Shown: positions 42,643 through 52,865 of the stretch, piece after piece
How positions within the stretch are numbered: the stretch's first letter is position 1
Layout: every line of letters begins with the position of its first letter
Origin: Acinetobacter sp. MB5
GTDB taxonomy: Bacteria > Pseudomonadota > Gammaproteobacteria > Pseudomonadales > Moraxellaceae
Length of the DNA stretch: 64,000 nt
Assembly (NCBI RefSeq): GCF_003261585.1
Contig: NZ_POVU01000001.1
Location: 248,001-312,000, forward strand
Direction of reading: 5' to 3'
The notes under the pieces: generated by a model
Told to the model about the DNA's origin: nothing
The model's database searches: none
The model's input: the letters and a program-made list of their open reading frames with translations, nothing else
Made by a program: the position numbers and the translations under genes

Positions 42643-44121
42643 TTAAACCTTGTCCGATTCAAAGCCACCGAGCTTTGAATCTGGATTTTGAATCTCATCT
42701 TGCAGATCTAAACGTGCAATTCCCTGTTCTGTTGTCAAATCCTGCTGTGTTTCAATACGCTGTTTCATTTGCTCTAATACATCAAGCAATTGCTGATACT
42801 CATAATGCTGAACTTCATCTAAATTCAACAATAAATGAAAACCTTTATATTCATAATCAAACCACTGCTGTAAATCTGAACGAATACCTGTATATTTATC
42901 AACAATTTGCCAAGTTTGAATTGATTCACTCAAACCCTTAAGCTGCATTGGTTCTTTTGGCACACAAACAAATTCATCTTTAATTAAACGATAGGTTTCA
43001 TTCGCAATCAGAATTTCATCGGGATGTGCTGCGCCCTGAAGTCGAGCTGCCAAATTAACATCATGACCAATCAGCGTATAAGACATTCGATAATCTGAAC
43101 CATAATTTCCAACGTGACAGTAACCTGTACTGATGCCCATGCGAATATGTAACTCAGGAAAGCCCATCTTTAACCAGCGCTCACGCAGTACATGCATTTG
43201 CTGGCGCATGGCAATTGCCATCTCTACACAACGTTTAGCATCTTGTGCAACGCCTTGAGATTGTGGATCACCAAAGAAAATCAGCATCCCATCGCCAATG
43301 AACTTGTCTAATGTACCTTCATAACGTTTGGCGATTTCAGCCATGTGGCTCAAGTAATCATTTAAAACAAAAGCCAAGTCATCAGGAATCAGTTTTTCAG
43401 CCAATTCAGTAAAACCAATCACATCTGAAAAAAACACGGTCATTTTTTTACGCTTATAATCAATTTTAGCTTGAGTATCGCCACGCATGATTGATTGCCA
43501 CAATTGAAGCGGTGCATAACGACTCAACTGATTTGAAAATTGAATATAACGATTCATCTGTTCCTGATAATAATCTTTGGTTGTTATCAGGTTTCGTAAT
43601 GCTTTTTTATTAAAATGATTGGTTACACCAAAACAAGCTGCAAAGCAGATGAAACTATAAACAGTGAGATAAATACTGGTATCTTCAAAATAATTTTCAA
43701 AACCGTAAAATAAAAATGCATTGACGTAAAAAGTCATGACCGCACATAAGAAGCCAACACTATAGCCAACAAATGAAATTTTATTAAAGGTCGTAGAAAA
43801 GTACCAGAAGGATGCTAACGTCAAGCTACTGAATACAAAAGATAAATGTACCGCAGATAAAACCGCCGCCAAGACACACAAGTCCAGAACAAAAATTATC
43901 TGTTTAATTTGACGGCGGGTAAATTTATGTTTCGCAAGAAAAAATACGCAAAGTGTCGCACAAAAGAGAATGGTTGAAAAAACTGCAACGACATAATGCT
44001 GCATTTGAAGAGGCGTTGGAAAATAATACAGCAGTACCCCGAATGAAAGCATCATATACGCAATAAAGCGATAAACACTTTCGAGTACAAATTTATTATT
44101 TATATTACGTTCCAATGGCAC
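42643..44121 (-). CDS. Membrane-bound class III adenylate/guanylate cyclase
   Basis: This 492 aa protein has six probable spans in residues 15-180 (for example MLSFGVLLYYF, FSTILFCATLCVFFLA, IYLTVYSFICFAACFG). A cytosolic cyclase domain follows at about 220-410: metal Asp in VFFSDVIGFTELAEK, then DKFIGDGMLIFFGDP with the second metal Asp, and the transition-state Asn/Arg in GHDVNLAARLQGA. The key residues needed for activity are present. It would make cAMP, in this genus feeding a Vfr/CRP-type regulator; the membrane part may sense a signal. It converges with fdx, 3 bp between stops. Confidence 0.9.
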   Translation of the reverse strand: MPLERNINNKFVLESVYRFIAYMMLSFGVLLYYFPTPLQMQHYVVAVFSTILFCATLCVFFLAKHKFTRRQIKQIIFVLDLCVLAAVLSAVHLSFVFSSLTLASFWYFSTTFNKISFVGYSVGFLCAVMTFYVNAFLFYGFENYFEDTSIYLTVYSFICFAACFGVTNHFNKKALRNLITTKDYYQEQMNRYIQFSNQLSRYAPLQLWQSIMRGDTQAKIDYKRKKMTVFFSDVIGFTELAEKLIPDDLAFVLNDYLSHMAEIAKRYEGTLDKFIGDGMLIFFGDPQSQGVAQDAKRCVEMAIAMRQQMHVLRERWLKMGFPELHIRMGISTGYCHVGNYGSDYRMSYTLIGHDVNLAARLQGAAHPDEILIANETYRLIKDEFVCVPKEPMQLKGLSESIQTWQIVDKYTGIRSDLQQWFDYEYKGFHLLLNLDEVQHYEYQQLLDVLEQMKQRIETQQDLTTEQGIARLDLQDEIQNPDSKLGGFESDKV

Positions 44122-44162
44122 TGCACTTCACCTCTTTAGCAGCAAAATTTTACTCGGTGAAG

Positions 44163-44597
44163 TTAGTCCATCCGCCAGTCAAATGGCATTTCACCTTGTC
44201 CACGAAGTGCCAACATCAATGTTTGACGCATGTGAGCCAAAACATCATTACTATAAGGAACTGCTGGCAAACCCCATACAGGTTTTGGCCAAGCCACGTC
44301 ATTCTGATAACGAACGATATGGTGAAAATGTAATTGCGGCACCATATTGCCAAGCGCTGCGACATTCATCTTATCAGCACGGAATACACGTGATAATTGA
44401 CTCGACAACCAGCTTGATTCACGCAGGAATTGTTCCTGATCAGCTTGGCTCAGTTCATATAATTCGGTAACTCCTGGAACACGTGGAACCAAAATCAACC
44501 AAGGGAATTGCATATCATTCATTAAACGACATGTTGATAATGGAAAATCACCAACAAGAAACGTATCTTGCGCAAGTTGCGGATGTAAACTAAACAT
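44163..44597 (-). CDS. HIT-family protein
   Basis: This 144 aa protein has the histidine triad region as PQLHFHHIVRYQND near residue 87 and the family start FLVGDFPLSTCRLMNDMQFPWLILVP in parts (CRLMNDMQFPW). Members hydrolyse nucleotide-phosphate linkages such as AMP-lysine or dinucleoside polyphosphates; this branch is not characterised. It is downstream of mfd in the same direction with a gap of about 140 bp holding no gene. Confidence 0.85.
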   Translation of the reverse strand: MFSLHPQLAQDTFLVGDFPLSTCRLMNDMQFPWLILVPRVPGVTELYELSQADQEQFLRESSWLSSQLSRVFRADKMNVAALGNMVPQLHFHHIVRYQNDVAWPKPVWGLPAVPYSNDVLAHMRQTLMLALRGQGEMPFDWRMD

Positions 44598-44740
44598 ATC
44601 TTTATAAATGGTAAAAATAACGAAAAGTGGTTCAATACTACCATATCCATGTTGCCATGAATATCAACTGATTGTGCTTTATCGCTCGAATTATAAGGTT
44701 TGCATAAACCCTCCAGCTCACTCAAGCGATATTGTCCAGT

Positions 44741-47700
44741 TTAGTTTGTTGGAAGCTCTCGAATCAGTCCTGCCAAAAGCTCTTTCATAAAACCAATACG
44801 TTTTTCATAGTCTTCAAGCATCACCATGATTTTCAGGCGTTGCCCACCTTCCATACGGAAATACGTCGGCTGACGCTGCATCATTTGAATAATACTGATG
44901 GCGTGTACAGGCGTGTCTGGTGCGAACTCAATATAACCACCATTGCTGTTAATATCGATTTTAACTATACCGAGTTGCTCTGCCTGTATCCGAATTTCAT
45001 GCACACTAAACAGTTGCTTCACGGCGACTGGTAAAATTCCGAAACGGTCAATTAATTCCATGCGGATATTGTCGAGTTTTTCTTGGGCATTGGTATTACT
45101 AATGCGCTTATAGAACAACAAGCGCTGATGTACATCACCCAAATATTCATCTGGAATCAAGGCAGGCATATGCAGATTGATTTCCGCAGTCAAGCTGAGC
45201 GGTGCATCAAAGTTCGGTGTTCGACCCATTTGAATCGCCTTAGTCGCTTTTTCGAGCATTTCCATATACAGGCTAAAACCAATCGCCTGCATTGAACCAC
45301 TTTGTTTTTCACCCAGCAACTCACCTGCTCCGCGAATTTCCAAGTCTTCAGTGGCAAGCATAAAGCCTGCACCTAAAGTGGATGCTCGTTGAATGGCATC
45401 TAGGCGTTTTTCTGCATCGCCTTTCAGACCTTTGAGTGAAGGTACCATGAGATAGGCATAAGCCTGATGGTGTGAACGCCCAACACGACCACGTAGCTGA
45501 TGTAACTGAGCCAGTCCCAGTTTATCCGCACGTTCAATAATCATGGTATTGGCATTCGGGACATCAATCCCTGTTTCCACAATGGTTGAACAGACTAAAA
45601 CGTTGTATTCCTTGTGGTAGAATTGCTGCATGACTTGTTCAAGTTCACGTTCACGCATTTGTCCATGCGCGACTGCCACCCGTGCTTCTGGCACAAGTAC
45701 ACGAATATTTTCTGCAGCACGTTCAATGGTATCGACTTCATTGTGCAAGAAATACACCTGACCGCCACGCAGCAACTCACGCAAAATCGCTTCTTTAATG
45801 GTGGCATCGGTGTGTTCTTGCACAAAGGTTTTAACGGCTAAACGGCGTGCAGGTGGCGTGGCAATAATCGAGAGATCACGCATACCACTGAACGACATAT
45901 TCAAAGTTCGCGGAATAGGTGTCGCAGTTAGAGTCAGCATATCGACATCGGCACGCAAGGCTTTAATCCGCTCTTTATCGCGTACACCAAAACGATGCTC
46001 TTCATCGACAATCATCAAGCCCAAATCTTTGAACTGGATATTTTCCTGCAAGATTTTGTGCGTACCAATCACAATATCAACCTTGCCTTGTGCCAAATCT
46101 TCAATGACTTTTTGATGAGTCTTACTTGAACCAAAGCGTGATAATACTTCAACCCGAATTGGCCAGTCGGCGAAACGGTCTTTGAACGATTCATAATGCT
46201 GCTGTGCCAAAAGTGTCGTAGGTACGAGCACTGCAACCTGTTTCGAGTTTTGTACAGCGACAAATGCTGCCCGCATCGCCACTTCGGTTTTACCAAAACC
46301 AACATCACCACAGACCAAACGATCCATCGGTTTGGCTTGTTGCATGTCATGCAAAGTCGCATCAATAGCATTGGCTTGATCGAGGGTTTCCTCATAAGCA
46401 AAACCACTGGCAAATTGCATATACAAGCTTTGATCCAGTTCAAAACCATAACCTGGTTTAGACTGACGACGTGCCTGAATATGCAAAAGTTCAGCAGCAA
46501 CGTCATGAATTTGCTCTAAAGCCTTACGTTTGGCTTTATTCCATGCATCATTCCCCAGTTTATGCAAAGGCGCTAGGTCAGGGTCACCACCACTATAACG
46601 GCTGATCAAATTCAGATTCGATACAGGGACATAGATTTTTGCACCATCGGCATAATCAAGCTGCAAAAACTCATGTTCCTGATCATCAATGGTTAAATTG
46701 ACCAAGCCCGCATAACGCCCCACCCCGTGATCAATATGCACTACAGGCGCACCAATACTCAGCTCGGTTAAACTCCGAACCAGAAATTCTTCAGAAATTT
46801 CCTGCTGACGCTTACGGCGGCGCTGTACCACCCGATGCTCATACAACTGATTTTCGGAAATCACCGCAAGTTGATCATGAATCACCAAACCACGATCCAG
46901 TGGTGCATTGGTAATTGCAATTGAATATTGTTCTTTTAAAAACTGCTGAAAAGACTCAACCTGTGGAATATCACCAAAGCTTGGACGCAAGGCATCTTTT
47001 AAAGTCTCACGTCGGCCTGCACTTTCCGCAACCAACAGTACAGGATAACTCACGGCATCGACATACTGTTTGACGTGGCTGAATGGTCGCTCTAACTTGG
47101 CATCGACAGGCAGTTTAGGCGGTGCATCGGTACTCAGATTAATCGCACCTGCTTTTTCAGCAATCGGTTCGACTGAAACCACAATACGACGAAATTGATT
47201 GACCTGTTCCAACACCTGCTGTGGTTTTAAAAATAATTCTTCAGGTGCCAATAAAGGCTGTTCAACATTGTGACGACGATCTTCATAACGTCGATAAACA
47301 TCTTGCCAGAACTGGGTCAGCCCTTCATCGAGATCATCGGTATTGATGACAATGGTCTGTTCAGGAAAGTAACTGCTCAGCATACTTTCCTGTTGCATAG
47401 CCTTTTTGTCAAAGAATAACGGGAGATAAAACTCTAAACCCGAAGATGCGATTCCTTCTAACGCATCTTGATAAATCGGGTTTTTCTTTGGATTTGCCGT
47501 TGGGAAACTCTCAGCATAACGCTCACGGAATAATGCTCGCGCTTCTTTGAGTGGAAATTCTTTGGCAGGTAAAATTCGAAATTGCTGAATGGTCTGCGTG
47601 GTGCGCTGGGTTTCAGGGTCAAAATACTTAAGAGTGTCAATTTCATCATCAAACAGATCGATACGAATCGGTGCGTCCTGACCTGAAGCATACACATCAA

Positions 47701-48211
47701 CAATACTACCACGCACTGCAAACTCACCATGATCGTACACAGTATCGACCAGTTGGTAGCCTGCCTGAATCAGACGTTTTTTCTGTTGTTCTAAGTCAAA
47801 TTTTTGCCCGACCTTTAAGTCGAAATGCGCCCCAAGCACCCAAGACACAGGTGCAACGCGCTGAGCAAAGGTCGAAGCTGAAACCAGTAAAATACCCTGC
47901 TGAGGCATATTTGCTAAAATCGCTAAGCGCTCGGAAACAATATCCTGATGAGGCGATAAACGGTCATAAGGTAAAATTTCCCAGTCTGGAAAAATGGTCG
48001 GCTTTATTCCATAAAATTCCAGTTCACTTTCCAACTGCGCCAAATGCTGGTTATTGCGTGCAATCAGCACAAATAACTGAGGGAACTGCACAGCAATTTC
48101 TTTAAATAAAAGCGCACCTGCCGAACCGAGTAAACCACCGATCCAGCGTTTTTCATGTTGTTTAAACTGATTGAGTTTTAATGCAGAAATTTCTTTGGTA
48201 AAAATAGACAT
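44741..48211 (-). CDS. mfd: Transcription-repair coupling factor Mfd
   Basis: This 1156 aa protein is counted from ATG 48211 (MSIFTKEIS); an ATG at 48238 adds nine codons, and neither has a strong ribosome site. Domains in order: UvrB-like damage-coupling region (1-350), RNA polymerase-interaction domain (VVHIDHGVGRYAGLV near residue 490), RecG-type translocase with GDVGFGKTEVAMRAAF (Walker A), IVDEEHRFGVRDKERI (DEEH) and QLRGRVGRSHHQAYAYL, and the C-terminal autoinhibitory domain. It removes stalled RNA polymerase and recruits UvrA to the lesion. Confidence 0.96.
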   Translation of the reverse strand: MSIFTKEISALKLNQFKQHEKRWIGGLLGSAGALLFKEIAVQFPQLFVLIARNNQHLAQLESELEFYGIKPTIFPDWEILPYDRLSPHQDIVSERLAILANMPQQGILLVSASTFAQRVAPVSWVLGAHFDLKVGQKFDLEQQKKRLIQAGYQLVDTVYDHGEFAVRGSIVDVYASGQDAPIRIDLFDDEIDTLKYFDPETQRTTQTIQQFRILPAKEFPLKEARALFRERYAESFPTANPKKNPIYQDALEGIASSGLEFYLPLFFDKKAMQQESMLSSYFPEQTIVINTDDLDEGLTQFWQDVYRRYEDRRHNVEQPLLAPEELFLKPQQVLEQVNQFRRIVVSVEPIAEKAGAINLSTDAPPKLPVDAKLERPFSHVKQYVDAVSYPVLLVAESAGRRETLKDALRPSFGDIPQVESFQQFLKEQYSIAITNAPLDRGLVIHDQLAVISENQLYEHRVVQRRRKRQQEISEEFLVRSLTELSIGAPVVHIDHGVGRYAGLVNLTIDDQEHEFLQLDYADGAKIYVPVSNLNLISRYSGGDPDLAPLHKLGNDAWNKAKRKALEQIHDVAAELLHIQARRQSKPGYGFELDQSLYMQFASGFAYEETLDQANAIDATLHDMQQAKPMDRLVCGDVGFGKTEVAMRAAFVAVQNSKQVAVLVPTTLLAQQHYESFKDRFADWPIRVEVLSRFGSSKTHQKVIEDLAQGKVDIVIGTHKILQENIQFKDLGLMIVDEEHRFGVRDKERIKALRADVDMLTLTATPIPRTLNMSFSGMRDLSIIATPPARRLAVKTFVQEHTDATIKEAILRELLRGGQVYFLHNEVDTIERAAENIRVLVPEARVAVAHGQMRERELEQVMQQFYHKEYNVLVCSTIVETGIDVPNANTMIIERADKLGLAQLHQLRGRVGRSHHQAYAYLMVPSLKGLKGDAEKRLDAIQRASTLGAGFMLATEDLEIRGAGELLGEKQSGSMQAIGFSLYMEMLEKATKAIQMGRTPNFDAPLSLTAEINLHMPALIPDEYLGDVHQRLLFYKRISNTNAQEKLDNIRMELIDRFGILPVAVKQLFSVHEIRIQAEQLGIVKIDINSNGGYIEFAPDTPVHAISIIQMMQRQPTYFRMEGGQRLKIMVMLEDYEKRIGFMKELLAGLIRELPTN

Positions 48212-48322
48212 GGAATCAAGTTTTAGCCCGTTTTTCATAGGCCAAATACTACCATGTCTATTCTAGGCTGGTCAGAATAATCCGCTAAAATTTAGATTCA
48301 TTTTTAAATTCAGCAGATTAGA

Positions 48323-48829
48323 TTAAAGATCAACCAACTTTTCTTCTGAAATAATAATGCCATTGTTATCTGCGTACAGATAAGACTCAGGAATAATCAT
48401 CACCCCACCAATATGCAAGGCAACATCAACAACGCCCACACCTTGACGGTTACTTTTTTGTGGAATAGCAGCCAAAGCATGTACCCCTAAATCAAGTTCT
48501 GCCAAAGCATCGACATCACGCACGCAACCATAGATCACCACACCATTCCAGTGATTACGTACCGCAGATTCTGCGATCAGATCGCCCATGAGCGCACAGC
48601 GCATCGATGCGCCACCATCGACCACCAAAACTTTACCTGTGCCATCACTCGCCAGTAATTCTTTAACACGAGAGTTATCTTCATAGCATTTGACTGTCAC
48701 GATTTGCCCGCCAAAGGTTTTGCGGCCACCATAACTTTTAAAGAATTTATTGTCTAAACTTGGCCCAAGTACCTGAATATTCTGTTCAGGGTGATCGTCC
48801 AGTAAATCACACGTTACAAATGCTGTCAT
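48323..48829 (-). CDS. rraA: RraA-family protein (RNase E inhibitor / aldolase-fold)
   Basis: This 168 aa protein begins MTAFVTCDLLDDHPEQNIQV. The family motifs GGRKTFGGQIVTVKCYEDN, LVVDGGASMRCALMGDLIAE (glycine loop and Arg/Asp) and GVVIYGCVRDVDAL are seen. In E. coli RraA binds RNase E and slows RNA decay; many relatives are HMG/CHA aldolases, so the name follows closest layout. It overlaps the upstream oxidoreductase gene's end. Confidence 0.88.
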   Translation of the reverse strand: MTAFVTCDLLDDHPEQNIQVLGPSLDNKFFKSYGGRKTFGGQIVTVKCYEDNSRVKELLASDGTGKVLVVDGGASMRCALMGDLIAESAVRNHWNGVVIYGCVRDVDALAELDLGVHALAAIPQKSNRQGVGVVDVALHIGGVMIIPESYLYADNNGIIISEEKLVDL

Positions 48830-49518
48830 TTTGTACTCCATGTTGTGTTTTGTATGTCTAAGTTATTATAAATTCGAATATGCTCCGTTTGTAGCATTGC
48901 AGCCGCGACCATAGTCTTAGCCACTTGTGATGCTGTAACAGGCTTATATGTGTAATGCGCAGGTAAAAATCGCTCCGTCAAATGAAAAAATTTCTGACTG
49001 AGACCTTCAAAAAAACGGGACTGCGAACGCTCACCAATCAACAACGATGGACGCAAAATCGAAATGGTGTCGAGATTGAATGCCTGCACATCGCGTTCTA
49101 GCTCTCCCTTCACCCGATTATAGAAAAAATGCGAACTGGCAGATGCACCTGCGGCACTCACCAAGACATAATGAATATGCTTGTCCTGTAACAACTCAGC
49201 AAAATGCATGTTGATAGTATAGTCAGTATCATAGAAAGCCTGACGTGAACCCGCCTGTTTTAGTGTTGTGCCTAAACAACTAAAAGCATGCGTATGCTGA
49301 CTGACATCTTCTTCATTCAGCAATAAAAAATCATCTAAAATGAGCTGCTGAATCTGACTAAAAGTACGATATTGAGGCTGTTCACGACGAACAACGAGGG
49401 TTATTTTTTGGCATTCGGGAAGCAGTAGCAACTGTTCTACGAGTTGCCGCCCCACCAAACCTGTTGCGCCAATCACAATTGCACTTTGGATTTTTAGTTT
49501 TTGCATGCTTGAGATCAT
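48826..49518 (-). CDS. NAD(P)-binding oxidoreductase of the atypical SDR group
   Basis: This 230 aa protein has SAIVIGATGLVGRQLVEQLL at residues 11-30 as the Rossmann motif, HAFSCLGTTLKQAGS near residue 75 and YVLVSAAGASASSHFFYNRVKGELER near 116 in parts (SAAGAS, YNRVKGELE, the YxxxK pair). It resembles the HTATIP2/TIP30-like NAD(P)H-binding proteins. Substrate unknown. Its last codons overlap the rraA start, so the pair is co-transcribed. Confidence 0.8.
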   Translation of the reverse strand: MISSMQKLKIQSAIVIGATGLVGRQLVEQLLLLPECQKITLVVRREQPQYRTFSQIQQLILDDFLLLNEEDVSQHTHAFSCLGTTLKQAGSRQAFYDTDYTINMHFAELLQDKHIHYVLVSAAGASASSHFFYNRVKGELERDVQAFNLDTISILRPSLLIGERSQSRFFEGLSQKFFHLTERFLPAHYTYKPVTASQVAKTMVAAAMLQTEHIRIYNNLDIQNTTWSTK

Positions 49519-49709
49519 CTATCACCCTAATTATGCTTATATTTTATACTGTTTTAATCAGCAAAAGTCGATCAAACCCTGATAATACTTGACTTCATTA
49601 CGCTGATTCATCAAAATATTGCACTTGTTTACGGGCTGGTGAAAGCGATCTGAGTAGTTTCAGTATTGTTTCAGCCCGCCCAGACCAATCTATTTGAAGG
49701 AGTGCAAGA

Positions 49710-49976
49710 GTGGCAAACTCTGCTCAGGCAAAAAAACGTGCGCGTCAAAACGTTGTAGCGCGCAAACACAACGCAAGCTTGCGTTCTATGGTTCGTACTT
49801 ACATCAAACGTACTTTAAGTGCAATTGCAGCTGGTGATTATGCTGTTGCTACAGAAGCTTACAAAAAAGCTGTTCCTGTAATCGACCGTATGGCTGATAA
49901 AGGCATCATCCATAAAAACAAAGCTGCTCGTCATAAGAGCCGTTTGAATGCACAAGTTAAAGCGTTAGCTAACTAA
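49710..49976 (+). CDS. rpsT: 30S ribosomal protein S20
   Basis: This 88 aa basic helical protein starts [20 protein letters not shown] after the initiator and ends [12 protein letters not shown]. It binds 16S rRNA in the body of the small subunit. The start codon is GTG at 49710 behind GAAGGAG. In E. coli rpsT starts with UUG, and this weak start is part of feedback control by S20, so the non-AUG start here may matter likewise. It is monocistronic. Confidence 0.97.
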   Translation: MANSAQAKKRARQNVVARKHNASLRSMVRTYIKRTLSAIAAGDYAVATEAYKKAVPVIDRMADKGIIHKNKAARHKSRLNAQVKALAN

Positions 49977-49987
49977 TTTTGCATTAT

Positions 49988-50015
49988 AAAAAAGCCCCAA
50001 ATTTGGGGCTTTTTT
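49988..50015. terminator. Bidirectional terminator between rpsT and the phosphatase gene
   Basis: An AAAAAAGCCCC / GGGGCTTTTTT stem with a short AAATTT loop lies between convergent genes. Confidence 0.93.
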
Positions 50016-50020
50016 ATTGC

Positions 50021-50764
50021 TTATGAATTATCTTTTTGCTGAACAAATTCGCGAATGGATAACTGGTAAATCTTGCCACGCCAAATCCATTTCAAAACAC
50101 TGTCTGTGAAATTATCACCTTCAAACCAGACAAATACACCTTCCATCATTTCAGGCCAGTCGCTTTTCTCAAGCTGCATCTGGTTTCGCATCACTGCAAG
50201 CATCGCAGCAATAATCGTATCATGACTAACTGCAAGCGTTAGACCACCACTGTTTTGTGGATGCGCGTTATATAGCAGCTCCAACACATCCGCGACACCC
50301 GTAATCGGATGCTTCATACCAGGTAAGGCATTATTCACAAAACTGTTAATAAAGCCTAAAGCACCTTGCTGTCTAAAATATGGTGCAGCCTGCTGAATAT
50401 CGAGGACAAAACTTCCTGGTTCAACCAGTAAGCCCTGCTCAACAATTTCAATATTATGGGTATTTGGACGCTGTGTGACCTGATCTGCCCCTTGAATCAT
50501 CAATGCAGCAGTATCGACACAGCGCTGAATCGGGCTCGACATACACTGTTCAATGACTCGCCCTGTATTTTCAATCAGGTAACGTCCCCATGCTTGTGCA
50601 AGCTCACGTCCTTCATCTGTCAGTTGCAGGTCATATCCAGCAAGTCCCTGCCCAGCGACCATTTCACGAACCGAATGTCGTGTAAATAAAGTCACAGGCG
50701 TGATGCTATCAGGGAGTAATTCGATTGCCTGATACATACTTTGAGGTAATAACTGTAATGACAT
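50021..50764 (-). CDS. Histidine phosphatase superfamily protein
   Basis: This 247 aa protein has the phospho-acceptor motif TLFTRHSVREM near residue 28, SSPIQRCVDTAALM near 99 and the second active-site motif LAVSHDTIIAAML near residue 185 (His-Asp, the branch 2 form). Branch 2 includes acid phosphatases and phytases, usually exported, but no signal peptide is visible here, so it is probably cytoplasmic. Substrate unknown. It may be co-transcribed with cysQ upstream (56 bp gap). Confidence 0.82.
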   Translation of the reverse strand: MSLQLLPQSMYQAIELLPDSITPVTLFTRHSVREMVAGQGLAGYDLQLTDEGRELAQAWGRYLIENTGRVIEQCMSSPIQRCVDTAALMIQGADQVTQRPNTHNIEIVEQGLLVEPGSFVLDIQQAAPYFRQQGALGFINSFVNNALPGMKHPITGVADVLELLYNAHPQNSGGLTLAVSHDTIIAAMLAVMRNQMQLEKSDWPEMMEGVFVWFEGDNFTDSVLKWIWRGKIYQLSIREFVQQKDNS

Positions 50765-50820
50765 TCTTCTAGATTCAAGTGGTTACTTGTGCACTATATC
50801 ATGCTGCTTTTGGACTGCAA

Positions 50821-51672
50821 TCATTTCGTCATTAGGCGAAGTGCTTTCAGCGCGATTTCCTGATATGCAGGCTGAGCGAAAGCAATGAAACCATCATTGA
50901 GTAAACGGCGACGCTGATTATAAATGAAAGGTTCTCCTGCCAAGCTCACCAATCCACCGCCAACACTCTCGAGCAAACCTTGCCCTGCACTGGTATCCCA
51001 CTCTGAAGTCGGATGAAAACGTGGATAGATGTCGATTTTACCTTCCAGCATCATGCAAAATTTATAAGCACTGCCTGCCTGAGAGGTTTCAATCGCATGG
51101 CTTTGCTGCAAAATCTCGATAAATTCTTGATACTCTGGCTGTTTACTACGATGACTCAGCCCAACTTGAATCGGCTCAATCTGCTGCACTTCAGGCGCTT
51201 GATAGGCAAACCACTGCTGTTGCTCGGCATCGTACTTATAAGGATGCTGATCCAAATAACCGATATAAATCAATTGCTGTGCGGGAATGGCTATTGCAGA
51301 AAATAAGGTTTTACCATTTTCGATCTGGCTGAGATTAATGGTAAATTCTGGGCGCTGATGCAAAAATTCTTTGGTGCCATCTAAAGGGTCAAGTACCCAA
51401 CAACGTGACCAAGTATGCCGTTCATGATGTTCATTTTCTTCCGATAAAAGTGGCAGTGCTGGCGTGAGCTTTTGTAATGCTGTTTCAATAAACTGATTGG
51501 CTTTTAAATCGGCCTGAGTTACAGGCGAATCATCGTGCTTGGTCTGCACATGAAATTTCTCACCCTGACAGAATGTCAGGTATTCCTGCCGAATAATTTC
51601 GCTAGCTTGCTGCAAAATCTGCACAACTGTCTGTATTAATTCATCATTGGGATGGGCACTTGGCACGAACAT
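50821..51672 (-). CDS. cysQ: 3'(2'),5'-bisphosphate nucleotidase CysQ
   Basis: This 283 aa protein of the inositol monophosphatase fold has metal ligands in LLSEENEHHE (Glu near residue 79) and WVLDPLDGTKEFLHQ (Asp near 97), and the C-terminal motif SEWDTSAGQGLLESVGGGL near 223. CysQ hydrolyses the PAP left by sulfate assimilation to AMP and phosphate. The start MFVPSAHPN at 51672 has no competing ATG. Confidence 0.9.
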   Translation of the reverse strand: MFVPSAHPNDELIQTVVQILQQASEIIRQEYLTFCQGEKFHVQTKHDDSPVTQADLKANQFIETALQKLTPALPLLSEENEHHERHTWSRCWVLDPLDGTKEFLHQRPEFTINLSQIENGKTLFSAIAIPAQQLIYIGYLDQHPYKYDAEQQQWFAYQAPEVQQIEPIQVGLSHRSKQPEYQEFIEILQQSHAIETSQAGSAYKFCMMLEGKIDIYPRFHPTSEWDTSAGQGLLESVGGGLVSLAGEPFIYNQRRRLLNDGFIAFAQPAYQEIALKALRLMTK

Positions 51673-51995
51673 GATTGCTTCTCATTTCCAAAATACGCTT
51701 ATCATAACCCTTCATCTTTTGAAATACAGCTCAATTCATTAGATTTTTTGAGGTTGCTGAAAATCTCGGCACAGTCTTTGCTTTATTCCTTAAAAGAAAA
51801 AATATTGCACAATAATATGATGCTCTACTCCTAATGAGATACCTCACAAAAGTTTCCTGTCAGGAAAAAATAATTCAAAAAGTGCTAGACGGCGTGGTTA
51901 AATTTTTATATAAATTACCTTGAAGAAAATATTTTTCCCACGAAGAATTTTAAAGGGGAATTTTCCTAAAGACCACACGGCGAGGAAGCACCACC

Positions 51996-52865
51996 ATGGA
52001 ACACAAGCAAGTTGAGCAATATGTATTAAAAATTAGTTGTCCTGCGGCATCTGGAATTGTTGCAGCGGTTTCAGGGTATTTAGCAAGTAACGGTTGCTAT
52101 ATCAGTGAGATGGCACAATTCGATGATGAAACTACAGGGCATTTCTTTATGCGTGCTGTGTTCCGTTTCAATGCTGGGGTTGATGGGGATCTTGAACAAC
52201 TCAAAGCCAATTTCAAGGAGATTGGTGAAAGCTTTAACATGCAAGCAACTTTTTATGATCAAAGTAAACCTGTTAAGGTATTGATTATGGTCAGTAAATT
52301 TGACCACTGTCTATTAAACTTATTGTATCGCTATCACAAAGGTGAACTTGATTTTGAAATCACCGCGATTGTATCGAATCACCTCGATTTACGTTCAGTT
52401 GCAGAACGTGAAGGCATCCGCTTCATTTACTTACCTGTGACCAAAGACAATAAGTCTCAGCAAGAACAAGAACTGATCAAAATCGTGGATGAAACGGGTA
52501 CTGAATTGGTGATTCTTGCGCGTTATATGCAGATTCTTTCCAATAACTTGTGCAAACAGTTATCGGGTCGTGCCATCAACATTCACCATTCATTCTTGCC
52601 TGGTTTTAAAGGCGCACGACCTTATCACCAAGCCTTTGACCGTGGTGTGAAGCTGATTGGTGCAACAGCGCACTTTGTCACCAGTGATTTAGATGAAGGC
52701 CCAATTATTGAGCAGGCTGTGCAACGTGTAGACCATGCCTATATGCCAGAAAATCTGGTGTCTTTAGGTCGTGACACTGAAACCATCGCGCTGTCTAAAG
52801 CGGTGAAATATTTTGTCGAACACCGTGTATTCCTCAACGATAACCGTACGGTGGTATTCAAATGA
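51996..52865 (+). CDS. purU: Formyltetrahydrofolate deformylase PurU
   Basis: This 289 aa protein has an N-terminal ACT domain at residues 8-90 ([19 protein letters not shown]) and a formyltransferase-fold catalytic domain with [34 protein letters not shown] in parts ([11 protein letters not shown]) and [15 protein letters not shown]. It splits 10-formyl-THF to formate and THF, regenerating free THF. It is the first gene of a one-carbon operon; its stop overlaps the folD start (ATGA). The 150-bp leader upstream shows only short palindromes. Confidence 0.92.
   Translation: MEHKQVEQYVLKISCPAASGIVAAVSGYLASNGCYISEMAQFDDETTGHFFMRAVFRFNAGVDGDLEQLKANFKEIGESFNMQATFYDQSKPVKVLIMVSKFDHCLLNLLYRYHKGELDFEITAIVSNHLDLRSVAEREGIRFIYLPVTKDNKSQQEQELIKIVDETGTELVILARYMQILSNNLCKQLSGRAINIHHSFLPGFKGARPYHQAFDRGVKLIGATAHFVTSDLDEGPIIEQAVQRVDHAYMPENLVSLGRDTETIALSKAVKYFVEHRVFLNDNRTVVFK

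Noticed and set aside
44988..46519. Several open frames of 75-110 codons on the plus strand opposite mfd.
   Set aside because: They are mirror frames of the conserved Mfd coding sequence, with no protein-like features.
51838..51995. The 150-bp leader of purU was examined for a folate or glycine riboswitch.
   Set aside because: Only short AT-rich palindromes were seen; no conserved aptamer core that I recognise.
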